From Aphrophora alni (Eukaryota; Arthropoda; Insecta; Hemiptera; Aphrophoridae), in contig OY740769.1 in the NCBI GenBank assembly GCA_963513935.1, positions 107,549,762 through 107,613,761 on the forward strand: a stretch of 64,000 nucleotides of DNA. Direction: 5' to 3'. Position numbers and translations under genes: made by a program. Positions within the stretch are counted from its first letter, which is position 1; each line of letters starts with the position of its first letter. The notes beneath the pieces were generated by a model. It worked only from the letters and a program-made list of their open reading frames with translations, did not search any database and was not told the DNA's origin. This document shows positions 28,921-40,404 of the stretch, piece by piece.

Positions 28921-31900
28921 ACTGATTAAACTATGATTAGTAAGTCAAGAATTCACGAATTGATGAAATCAACTGATTAAACTATGATTAGTAAGTCAAG
29001 AATTCACGAATTGACGAAATCAACTGGCTAAACTATGATTAGTAAGTTAAGAAATCACGAATTGACGAAAACAACTGGCTAAACTATGATTAGTAAGTCA
29101 AGTATTCACGAATTGATGAAATCAACTGGCTAAACTATGATTAGTAAGTCAAGAATTCACGAATTTTATTGATGAAAACAACTGGTTAAACTATGATTAG
29201 TAAGTCAAGAAATCACGAATTGACGAAAACAACTGGTTAAACTATGATTAGTAAGTCAAGAAATCACGAATTGATGAAATCAACTGGCTAAACTATGATT
29301 AGTAAGTCAAGAATTCACGAATTGATGAAATCAACTGGCTAAACTATGATTAGTAAGTCAAGAATTCACGAATTGATGAAAACAACTGGCTAAACTATGA
29401 TTAGTAAGTTAAGAATTCACGAATTGATGAAAACAACTGATTAAACTATGATTAGTAAGTCAAGAATTCACGAATTGATGAAAACAACTGGCTAAACTAT
29501 GATTAGTAAGTCAAGAATTCACGAATTGACGAAATCAACTGATTAAACTATGATTAGTAAGTAAAGAATTCACGAATTGACGAAACCAACTGGCTAAACT
29601 ATGATTAGTAAGTCAAGAATTCACGAATTGATGAAATCAACTGGCTAAACTATGATTAGTAAGTCAAGAATTCACGAATTGATGAAAACAACTAGCTAAA
29701 CTATGATTAGTAAGTCAAGTATTCACGAATTGACGAAAACAACTGGCTAAACTATGATTAGTAAGTCAAGTATTCACGAATTAATGAAAACAACTGGTTA
29801 AACTATGATTAGTAAGTCAAGAATTCACGAATTGATGAAATCAACTGGCTAAACTATGATTAGTAAGTCAAGAATTCACGAATTGATGAAATCAACTGGC
29901 TAAACTATGATTAGTAAGTCAAGAATTCACGAATTGATGAAATCAACTGGCTAAACTATGATTAGTAAGTCAAGAATTCACGAATTGACGAAATCAACTG
30001 GCTAAACTATGATTAGTAAGTCAAGAATTCACGAATTGATGAAATCAACTGGCTAAACTATGATTAGTAAGTCAAGTATTCACGAATTGATGAAATCAAC
30101 TGGCTAAACTATGATTAGTAAGTCAAGAATTCACGAATTGATGAAATCAACTGGCTAAACTATGATTAGTAAGTCAAGAATTCACGAATTGATGAAAACA
30201 ACTGGCTAAACTATGATTAGTAAGTTAAGAATTCACGAATTGATGAAAACAACTGATTAAACTATGATTAGTAAGTCAAGAATTCACGAATTGATGAAAA
30301 CAACTGGCTAAACTATGATTAGTAAGTCAAGAATTCACGAATTGACGAAATCAACTGATTAAACTATGATTAGTAAGTCAAGAATTCACGAATTGATGAA
30401 ATCAACTGATTAAACTATGATTAGTAAGTCAAGAATTCACGAATTGACGAAATCAACTGATTAAACTATGATTAGTAAGTCAAGAATTCACGAATTGACG
30501 AAATCAACTGATTAAACTATGATTAGTAAGTCAAGAATTCACGAATTGATGAAATCAACTGATTAAACTATGATTAGTAAGTCAAGAATTCACGAATTGA
30601 CGAAATCAACTGGCTAAACTATGATTAGTAAGTTAAGAAATCACGAATTGACGAAAACAACTGGCTAAACTATGATTAGTAAGTCAAGTATTCACGAATT
30701 GATGAAATAAACTGGCTAAACTATGATTAGTAAGTCAAGAATTCACGAATTGATGAAAACAACTGGTTAAACTATGATTAGTAAGTCAAGAAATCACGAA
30801 TTGACGAAAACAACTGGCTAAACTATGATTAGTAAGTCAAGAATTCACGAATTGATGAAATCAACTGGCTAAACTATGATTAGTAAGTCAAGAATTCACG
30901 AATTGATGAAATCAACTGGCTAAACTATGATTAGTAAGTCAAGAATTCACGAATTGATGAAATCAACTGGCTAAACTATGATTAGTAAGTCAAGAATTCA
31001 CGAATTGATGAAATCAACTGGCTAAACTATGATTAGTAAGTCAAGAATTCACGAATTGATGAAATCAACTGGCTAAACTATGATTAGTAAGTCAATAATT
31101 CACGAATTGATGAAAACAACTGGCTAAACTATGATTAGTAAGACAAGAATTCACGAATTGATGAAATCAACTGGCTAAACTATGATTAGTAAGTCAAGAA
31201 TTCACGAATTGATGAAATCAACTGGCTAAACTATGATTAGTAAGTCAAGAATTCACGAATTGATGAAATCAACTTACTAAACTATGATTAGTAAGTCAAG
31301 AATTCACGAATTGACGAAATCAACTGGCTAAACTATGATTAGTAAGTCATGAATTCACGAATTGATGAAATCAACTGGCTAAACTATGATTAGTAAGTCA
31401 AGTATTCACGAATTGATGAAATCAACTGGCTAAACTATGATTAGTAAGTCAAGAATTCACGAATTGATGAAATCAACTGGCTAAACTATGATTAGTAAGT
31501 CAAGAATTCACGAATTGATGAAAACAACTGGCTAAACTATGATTAGTAAGTTAAGAATTCACGAATTGATGAAAACAACTGATTAAACTATGATTAGTAA
31601 GTCAAGAATTCACGAATTGATGAAAACAACTGGCTAAACTATGATTAGTAAGTCAAGAATTCACGAATTGACGAAATCAACTGATTAAACTATGATTAGT
31701 AAGTCAAGAATTCACGAATTGATGAAATCAACTGATTAAACTATGATTAGTAAGTCAAGAATTTACGAATTGACGAAATCAACTGGCTAAACTATGAATA
31801 GTAAGTTAAGAAATCACGAATTGACGAAAACAACTGGCTAAACTATGATTAGTAAGTCAAGTATTCACGAATTGATGAAATCAACTGGCTAAACTATGAT

Positions 31901-34900
31901 TAGTAAGTTAAGAATTCACGATTTGAAGAAAACAACTGGGTAAACTATGATTAGTAAGTCAAGAAATCACGAATTGACGAAAACAACTGGTTAAACTATG
32001 ATTAGTAAGTCAAGAAATCACGAATTGATGAAATCAACTGGCTAAACTATGATTAGTAAGTCAAGAATTCACGAATTGATGAAATCAACTGGCTAAACTA
32101 TGATTAGTAAGTCAAGAATTCACGAATTGATGAAAACAACTGGCTAAACTATGATTAGTAACTTAAGAATTCACGAATTGATGAAAACAACTGATTAAAC
32201 TATGATTAGTAAGTCAAGAATTCACGAATTGATGAAAACAACTGGCTAAACTATGATTAGTAAGTCAAGAATTCACGAATTGACGAAATCAACTGATTAA
32301 ACTATGATTAGTAAGTCAAGAATTCACGAATTGATGAAATCAACTGATTAAACTATGATTAGTAAGTCAAGAATTCACGAATTGACGAAATCAACTGATT
32401 AAACTATGATTAGTAAGTCAAGAATTCACGAATTGACGAAATCAACTGATTAAACTATGATTAGTAAGTCAAGAATTCACGAATTGATGAAATCAACTGA
32501 TTAAACTATGATTAGTAAGTCAAGAATTCACGAATTGACGAAATCAACTGGCTAAACTATGATTAGTAAGTTAAGAAATCACGAATTGACGAAAACAACT
32601 GGCTAAACTATGATTAGTAAGTCAAGTATTCACGAATTGATGAAATCAACTGGCTAAACTATGATTAGTAAGTCAAGAATTCACGAATTGAAGAAAACAA
32701 CTGGTTAAACTATGATTAGTAAGTCAAGAAATCACGAATTGACGAAAACAACTGGCTAAACTATGATTAGTAAGTCAAGAATTCACGAATTGATGAAATC
32801 AACTGGCTAAACTATGATTAGTAAGTCAAGAATTCACGAATTGATGAAATCAACTGGCTAAACTATGATTAGTAAGTCAAGAATTCACGAATTGATGAAA
32901 TCAACTGGCTAAACTATGATTAGTAAGTCAAGAATTCACGAATTGATGAAATCAACTGGCTAAACTATGATTAGTAAGTCAAGAATTCACGAATTGATGA
33001 AATCAACTGGCTAAACTATGATTAGTAAGTCAAGAATTCACGAATTGATGAAAACAACTGGCTAAACTATGATTAGTAAGTCAAGAATTCACGAATTGAT
33101 GAAATCAACTGGCTAAACTATGATTAGTAAGTCAAGAATTCCCGAATTGATGAAATCAACTGGCTAAACTATGATTAGTAAGTCAAGATATCACGAATTG
33201 ATGAAATCAACTGGCTAAACTATGATTAGTACGTCAAGAATTCACGAATTGACGAAATCAACTGGCTAAACTATGATTAGTAAGTCAAGAATTCACGAAT
33301 TGATGAAATCAACTGGCTAAACTATGATTATAAGGTCAAGTATTGACGAATTGATGAATTCAACTGGCTAAACTATGATTAGTAAGTCAAGAATTCACGA
33401 ATTGATGAAATCAACTGGCTAAACTATGATTAGTAAGTCAAGAATTCACGAATTGATGAAAACAACTGGCTAAACTATGATTAGTAAGTTAAGAATTCAC
33501 GAATTGATGAAAACAACTGATTAAACTATGATTAGTAAGTCAAGAATTCACGAATTGATGAAAACAACTGGCTAAACTATGATTAGTAAGTCAAGAATTC
33601 ACGAATTGACGAAATCAACTGATTAAACTATGATTAGTAAGTCAAGAATTCACGAATTGATGAAATCAACTGATTAAACTATGATTAGTAAGTCAAGAAT
33701 TCACGAATTGACGAAATCAACTGGCTAAACTATGATTAGTAAGTTAAGAAATCACGAATTGACGAAAACAACTGGCTAAACTATGATTAGTAAGTCAAGT
33801 ATTCACTAATTGATGAAATAAACTGGCTAAACTATGATTAGTAAGTCAAGAATTCACGAATTGATGAAAACAACTGGTTAAACTATGATTAGTAAGTCAA
33901 GAAATCACGAATTGACGAAAACAACTGGTTAAACTATGATTAGTAAGTCAAGAAATCACGAATTGATGAAATCAACTGGCTAAACTATGATTAGTAAGTC
34001 AAGAATTCACGAATTGATGAAATCAACTGGCTAAACTATGATTAGTAAGTCAAGAATTCACGAATTGATGAAAACAACTGGCTAAACTATGATTAGTAAG
34101 TTAAGAATTCACGAATTGATGAAATCAACTGGCTAAACTATGATTTGTAAGTTAAGAATTCACGAATTGACGAAATCAACTGATTAAACTATGATTAGTA
34201 AGTCAAGAATTCACGAATTGATGAAATCAACTGATTAAACTATGATTAGTAAGTCAAGAATTCACGAATTGACGAAATCAACTGATTAAACTATGATTAG
34301 TAAGTCAAGAATTCACGAATTGACGAAATCAACTGGCTAAACTATGATTAGTAAGTCAAGAATTCACGAATTGATGAAATCAACTGATTAAACTATGATT
34401 AGTAAGTCAAGAATTCACGAATTGACGAAATCAACTGGCTAAACTATGATTAGTAAGTTAAGAAATCACGAATTGACGAAAACAACTGGCTAAACTATGA
34501 TTAGTAAGTCAAGTATTCACGAATTGATGAAATCAACTGGCTAAACTATGATTAGTAAGTCAAGAATTGACGAATTGATGAAAACAACTGGTTAAACTAT
34601 GATTAGTAAGTCAAGAATTCACGAATTGATGAAATCAACTGGCTAAACTATGATTAGTAAGTCAAGAATTCACGAATTGATGAAATCAACTGGCTAAACT
34701 ATGATTAGTAAGTCAAGAATTCACGAATTGATGAAAACAACTGGCTAAACTATGATTAGTAAGTTAAGAATTCACGAATTGATGAAAACAACTGATTAAA
34801 CTATGATTAGTAAGTCAAGAATTCACGAATTGATGAAAACAACTGGCTAAACTATGATTAGTAAGTCAAGAATTCACGAATTGACGAAATCAACTGATTA

Positions 34901-35640
34901 AACTATGATTAGTAAGTCAAGAATTCACGAATTGATGAAATCAACTGATTAAACTATGATTAGTAAGTCAAGAATTCACGAATTGACGAAATCAACTGGC
35001 TAAACTATGATTAGTAAGTTAAGAAATCACGAATTGACGAAAACAACTGGCTAAACTATGATTAGTAAGTCAAGTATTCACGAATTGATGAAATCAACTG
35101 GCTAAACTATGATTAGTAAGTCAAGAATTCACGAATTGATGAAAACAACTGGTTAAACTATGATTAGTAAGTCAAGAAATCACGAATTGACGAAAACAAC
35201 TGGCTAAACTATGATTAGTAAGTCAAGAATTCACGAATTGATGAAATCAACTGGCTAAACTATGATTAGTAAGTCAAGAAATCACGAATTGATGAAATCA
35301 ACTGGCTAAACTATGATTAGTAAGTCAAGAATTCACGAATTGACGAAATCAACTGATTAAACTATGATTAGTAAGTCAAGTATTCACGAATTGATGAAAT
35401 CAACTGGCTAAACTATGATTAGTAAGTCAAGAATTCACGAATTGATGAAAACAACAGGCTAAACTATGATTAGTAAGTCAAGAATTCACGAATTGACGAA
35501 ATCAACTAATTAAACTATGATTAGTAAGTCAAGAATTCACGAATTGACGAAAACAACTGGCTAAACTATGATTAGTAAGTCAAGAATTCACGAATTGATG
35601 AAATGAACTGGCTAAACTATGATTAGTAAGTCAAGAATTC
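23874..35640. repeat. Collinear satellite duplication of bases 1-12,635
   Basis: This stretch follows the order of diagnostic monomers in 1-12,635. Marker pairs: the TTGAAG monomer at 4,323 and 28,196 (offset 23,873); GATTTGTAAGTCAAG at 5,215 and 28,884 and AGTCAATAAT at 7,421 and 31,090 (offset 23,669); AGTAACTTAA at 9,151 and 32,157 and ACAACAGGCT at 12,445 and 35,451 (offset 23,006). The two offset steps, 204 and 663 bp, equal 4 and 13 whole monomers, so the copies differ only by unit-length indels. Collinearity ends near 35,640, where monomers switch class. Confidence 0.85.
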
Positions 35641-37689
35641 ACGAATTGATGAAATCAACTGATTAAACTATGATTAGTAAGTCAAGAATTCACGAATTGA
35701 CGAAATCAACTGATTAAACTATGATTAGTAAGTCAAGAATTCACGAATTGACGAAATCAACTGGCTAAACTATGATTAGTAAGTCAAGAATTCACGAATT
35801 GATGAAATCAACTGATTAAACTATGATTAGTAAGTCAAGAATTCACGAATTGACGAAATCAACTGGCTAAACTATGATTAGTAAGTTAAGAAATCACGAA
35901 TTGACGAAAACAACTGGCTAAACTATGATTAGTAAGTCAAGTATTCACGAATTGATGAAATCAACTGGCTAAACTATGATTAGTAAGTCAAGAATTGACG
36001 AATTGATGAAAACAACTGGTTAAACTATGATTAGTAAGTCAAGAATTCACGAATTGATGAAATCAACTGGCTAAACTATGATTAGTAAGTCAAGAATTCA
36101 CGAATTGATGAAATCAACTGGCTAAACTATGATTAGTAAGTCAAGAATTCACGAATTGATGAAAACAACTGGCTAAACTATGATTAGTAAGTTAAGAATT
36201 CACGAATTGATGAAAACAACTGATTAAACTATGATTAGTAAGTCAAGAATTCACGAATTGATGATAACAACTGGCTAAACTATGATTAGTAAGTCAAGAA
36301 TTCACGAATTGACGAAATCAACTGATTAAACTATGATTAGTAAGTCAAGAATTCACGAATTGATGAAATCAACTGATTAAACTATGATTAGTAAGTCAAG
36401 AATTCACGAATTGACGAAATCAACTGGCTAAACTATGATTAGTAAGTTAAGAAATCACGAATTGACGAAAACAACTGGCTAAACTATGATTAGTAAGTCA
36501 AGTATTCACGAATTGATGAAATCAACTGGCTAAACTATGATTATAAGGTCAAGTATTGACGAATTGATGAATTCAACTGGCTAAACTATGATTAGTAAGT
36601 CAAGAATTCACGAATTGATGAAATCAACTGGCTAAACTATGATTAGTAAGTCAAGAATTCACGAATTGATGAAAACAACTGGCTAAACTATGATTAGTAA
36701 GTTAAGAATTCACGAATTGATGAAAACAACTGATTAAACTATGATTAGTAAGTCAAGAATTCACGAATTGATGAAAACAACTGGCTAAACTATGATTAGT
36801 AAGTCAAGAATTCACGAATTGACGAAATCAACTGATTAAACTATGATTAGTAAGTCAAGAATTCACGAATTGATGAAATCAACTGATTAAACTATGATTA
36901 GTAAGTCAAGAATTCACGAATTGACGAAATCAACTGGCTAAACTATGATTAGTAAGTTAAGAAATCACGAATTGACGAAAACAACTGGCTAAACTATGAT
37001 TAGTAAGTCAAGTATTCACTAATTGATGAAATAAACTGGCTAAACTATGATTAGTAAGTCAAGAATTCACGAATTGATGAAAACAACTGGTTAAACTATG
37101 ATTAGTAAGTCAAGAAATCACGAATTGACGAAAACAACTGGTTAAACTATGATTAGTAAGTCAAGAAATCACGAATTGATGAAATCAACTGGCTAAACTA
37201 TGATTAGTAAGTCAAGAATTCACGAATTGATGAAATCAACTGGCTAAACTATGATTAGTAAGTCAAGAATTCACGAATTGATGAAATCAACTGGCTAAAC
37301 TATGATTAGTAAGTCAAGAATTCACGAATTGATGAAATCAACTGGCTAAACTATGATTAGTAAGTCAAGTATTCACGAATTGATGAAATCAACTGGCTAA
37401 ACTATGATTAGTAAGTCAAGAATTCACGAATTGATGAAAACAACTCGCTAAACTATGATTAGTAAGTCAAGAATTCACGAATTGATGAAAACAACTGGCT
37501 AAACTATGATTAGTAAGTCAAGAATTCACGAATTGATGAAAACAACTGGCTAAACTATGATTAGTAAGTCAAGAATTCACGAATTGATGAAAACAACTCG
37601 CTAAACTATGATTAGTAAGTCAAGAATTCACGAATTGATGAAAACAACTGGCTAAACTATGATTAGTAAGTCAAGAATTCACGAATTGA

Positions 37690-38580
37690 TGAAAACAACT
37701 CGCTAAACTATGATTAGTAAGTCAAGATTTCACGAATTGATGAAAACAACTGGCTAAACTATGATTAGTAAGTTAAGAAATCACGAATTGACGAAAACAA
37801 CTGGCTAAACTATGATTAGTAAGTCAAGTATTCACGAATTGATGAAATCAACTGGCTAAACTATGATTAGTAAGTCAAGTATTCACGAATTGACGAAAAC
37901 AACTGGCTAAACTATGATTAGTAAGTCAAGAATTCACGAATTGATGAAATCAACCGGCCAAACTATGATTAGTAAGTCAAGTATTCACGAATTGACGAAA
38001 ACAACTGGCTAAACTATGATTAGTAAGTCAAGTATTCACGAATTGACGAAAACAACTGGCTAAACTATGATTAGTAAGTCAAGAATTCACGAATTGATGA
38101 AAACAACTCGCTAAACTATGATTAGTAAGTCAAGATTTCACGAATTGATGAAAACAACTGGCTAAACTATGATTAGTAAGTTAAGAAATCACGAATTGAC
38201 GAAAACAACTGGCTAAACTATGATTAGTAAGTCAAGTATTCACGAATTGATGAAATCAACTGGCTAAACTATGATTAGTAAGTCAAGTATTCACGAATTG
38301 ACGAAAACAACTGGCTAAACTATGATTAGTAAGTCAAGAATTCACGAATTGATGAAATCAACCGGCTAAACTATGATTAGTAAGTCAAGTATTCACGAAT
38401 TGACGAAAACAACTGGCTAAACTATGATTAGTAAGTCAAGTATTCACGAATTGACGAAAACAACTGGCTAAACTATGATTAGTAAGTCAAGTATTCACGA
38501 ATTGACGAAAACAACTGGCTAAACTATGATTAGTAAGTTAAGAATTCACGAATTGACGAAAACAACTGGCTAAACTATGA
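37690..38580. repeat. Array edge with private 408-bp (8-monomer) repeat
   Basis: The last monomers form a local higher-order unit of 408 bp. AACTCGCTAAAC recurs at 37,696 and 38,104, GTCAAGATTT at 37,721 and 38,129, and ACCGGC at 37,953 and 38,361. The variants TCGC, AAGATTTCAC and GGCCAAAC are absent from the array interior as far as I can see by eye. The final monomer is cut after 14 bases at 38,580, the true right edge of the array. Confidence 0.85.
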
Positions 38581-38705
38581 AAGGTTACTCCAAAACGCAA
38601 CGCCATCAAATCGGGTTCAAATCTGCGTAACCTGTGTAATGGATTCATTAGTTCGAAATATTGACAGATAAACGCCTGCTCTGCCATCTGAGCTACGCCG
38701 ATCCT
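38581..38705 (-). mobile_element. tRNA-like, SINE-like sequence at the array edge
   Basis: Read on the minus strand, the sequence has a good RNA polymerase III A box (TAGCTCAGATGG, 38,695-38,684) and a fair B box (AGATTTGAACCC, 38,624-38,613), the layout of a tRNA-derived SINE head. The boxes are farther apart than in an ordinary tRNA, and I cannot fold a clean cloverleaf, so a functional tRNA is unlikely. A 7-bp inverted repeat (AGGTTAC and GTAACCT) lies around the B box, reaching to within a few bases of the satellite. The open frame that crosses this region is incidental. A tRNA pseudogene with an intron-like insertion is the alternative. Confidence 0.45.
38613..38695 (-). promoter_or_regulatory. 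Candidate internal Pol III promoter (A and B boxes)
   Basis: The A box at 38,684-38,695 fits the TRGYNNARNNGG consensus fully. The B box at 38,613-38,624 matches about 9 of 11 positions of GGTTCGANTCC. If active, transcription would run leftwards out of the unique DNA and into the satellite array, but no strong T-run terminator precedes the array on that strand. Activity is not demonstrable here. Confidence 0.35.
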
Positions 38706-39539
38706 TATTACCAAAGCACACAAATTTAGATAGACTTTACATTCAACAAGAAAAACAAACAAGACTTTATTTAAAATGACTAACTCTTAAACCATAGTTG
38801 TTTACAAGTAGACTGCTTGTGTACCTGTAAACAATCCTAGCTGATGAATCAATCATTGCAACATCGTCCTGATTACCATAATGCGTTTATTGTAAAAAAA
38901 AGTTTATGCATGCGTTTAAATAAATACTGGAAAATTGTGTTTTTTCATTTGGTGCATGCTGACCTAACTCTTAAAGTAAGGCAGCAGTAGAAGATAAAAA
39001 AAAATTCTTACCAGCAATAATTACCATCGATATTGTACATAACTCTCTTATCAAGAGTTAATCTATCGAACCTCTCCTCTCTTTTAGTATACAGAAATTA
39101 CTCACGTTATAAATTGACTTTACACAATCTCGGAGTTTATAATGTTTTTTACCATCTTGTTTAGATTGGTGTATATATATAGCAACAAAATTTAATTTAG
39201 TAATAATAATATATAAATTAAATGAAGACAAAAATTTGTTTGTTATTCTAATATATTACAGTTAATTTAATAAAGTTAATTTTATAATCAATACCTGGAG
39301 TTTCTAATTTTGTTCTCATTTATAATTATTACAATAGCCTAGTCTTGGTGGTTAAAAGAGCATACACTTGCTTGCAGAGCAAACATTGTTATTTTAATTA
39401 ACAGCATTGCCAAAACAAACAAAGTACGATGCATTCCTTTAGATAAATATTTCCCACGGGATATTACCGTAGCATTGTTAGACCACATGTTGCTGTTATC
39501 ATTGTATAAATAAACACAAGAGTACCAGGAAAGACTTAC
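38706..39539. other. AT-rich DNA, no gene seen
   Basis: Unique AT-rich DNA lies between the array edge and the candidate exon. It has a short dyad (CTCTT-ATC-AAGAG) near 39,050 and short TA-rich runs, but no open frame, RNA gene or repeat family that I recognise. Confidence 0.6.
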
Positions 39540-39590
39540 AGAAACAACAATGTTGCAGCAATAAAGGATCAGTAAAGGAATAGTTTTCAT
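39540..39590 (-). CDS. Possible signal-peptide first exon
   Basis: The minus-strand ATG at 39,590 opens a frame of 17 codons, MKTIPLLILYCCNIVVS, with the basic start and hydrophobic core of a secretory signal peptide. It is followed immediately by GTAAGT, a consensus 5' splice donor, at 39,539-39,534. The frame continues to 39,339 (83 codons in all), but the part beyond the donor looks like chance. A first exon of a small secreted protein would fit. No acceptor or second exon was found before the satellite begins at 38,580, so the gene would be truncated or have a very long intron. Chance similarity is quite possible. Confidence 0.2.
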
Positions 39591-40081
39591 AATTCCATCG
39601 CTATGACCAGATAATTCACTAAAGACACGTAATGAACAATTGAATCTACATGTTAATATAATTTAACATAACTCTATACTCTAAACATGCAAATTTCCAA
39701 ATCAAATTTGAAAATATTTTATTTGATCTTCTAAAATACACTATTACACTATAATCCCAATATCCGGATATCGAAATTGTAAGAATTTTTATGCTGTTTC
39801 GTTGCATAATAACATAATTTGTTTTAAATTATGAAGTCGTGGAAAAAAGAATGAAAATCAGCCGATAGTCGATTAAAATAATAAGTTTCCAATTTTTGGA
39901 TCAAGGAACAAACTATAGAACTACATCCTATTATGAAACATAATTTATTACAAGGATAAACAACTATGACATCATCAACAAGATGATACGATTTTGCATT
40001 GTACACCAACAGTACGAAGAATAAGTTATTACAATTATCAAAGTTATGGATTTGTACAAATGTATTACATGATATAATACA

Positions 40082-40404
40082 TTACACGGTGTGACATTCA
40101 CCATTTCATGCACAATACCCACGTACATAGGATGGTGACACAACCAAGTTGGTACATCAAACCAGATGTTTGGCAATTAGCCTTTTTCTGAATAAAATCA
40201 CTCACATCGAGGTAGTTTTGAAGAAAAACCATCATTAATTGGGAGTGTCTGGGTTGTGAAATCTTTCCAGACACATAATATGGTGTCATTAACATCGAAA
40301 TTGCCGGACAAATTAGCGGCATCATTCCAGAAGTTAGTGCTTTTTTTACATTCATACCAGCAGGTTGTACAGTTAAGTCTGTACTTACCAAAATTTCTTA
40401 CAGT
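40082..40404 (-). pseudogene. Broken Cys/Trp-rich reading frame, unidentified
   Basis: One minus-strand frame is open for 68 codons from 40,404 to 40,201 and has protein-like composition, including the stretches NCTTCWYECKKSTNFWND and CVWKDFTTQTLP. It is then interrupted by TGA at 40,198-40,200 and TAA at 40,177-40,179, and continues in the same frame with LPNIWFDVPTWLCHHP and a further cysteine. Regular Cys and Trp suggest a decayed secreted protein domain. I do not recognise the family. The other open frames across the same bases, on both strands, look like shadows. In DNA this AT-rich a 68-codon open stretch can also arise by chance. Confidence 0.22.

Larger units (their letters stand above)
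1..38580. repeat. 51-bp satellite array, 756 monomers
   Basis: A head-to-tail array of a 51-bp, roughly 31% GC monomer fills the first 60% of the window and continues past its left edge. Monomer starts (the word TGGCTAAAC or its variants) stay in exact 51-bp phase from base 1 to 38,567, apart from two identical 5-bp insertions near 5,496 and 29,165. That gives 756 complete monomers and a final 14-bp partial one. Monomers differ at a few diagnostic places: TGGCTAAAC, TGATTAAAC or TGGTTAAAC at the start; AAGTCAAG or AAGTTAAG; AGAATTCAC, AGAAATCAC or AGTATTCAC; TTGATG or TTGACG; AAATCAAC or AAAACAAC. Each monomer carries stops in all three frames on both strands, so the array is noncoding. Most monomers contain an EcoRI site (GAATTC). 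I see no inserted transposon anywhere in the array. A centromeric or pericentromeric role is possible but is inference only. Confidence 0.98.

Noticed and set aside
1..38580. CRISPR-like array
   Set aside because: The units are directly adjacent 51-bp near-identical monomers with no unique spacers and no cas genes, in eukaryotic-looking DNA. This is a satellite.
1..38580. Tandem-repeat protein gene, since 51 is a multiple of 3
   Set aside because: Each monomer has stops in all six frames (for example TAA, TGA and TAG at monomer positions 5, 12 and 16), so nothing can be translated through it.
1..38580. CENP-B box in the 51-bp monomer
   Set aside because: No segment resembles the TTCG...CGGGA core, so a centromere call cannot rest on that motif.
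38609..38695. Functional tRNA gene
   Set aside because: The A and B boxes are too far apart and no clean acceptor, anticodon or T stems can be paired, so a SINE head or pseudogene fits better.
38538..38762. 74-codon minus-strand open frame
   Set aside because: It spans the tRNA-like A and B boxes and runs into satellite DNA; the frame is incidental to the SINE-like unit.
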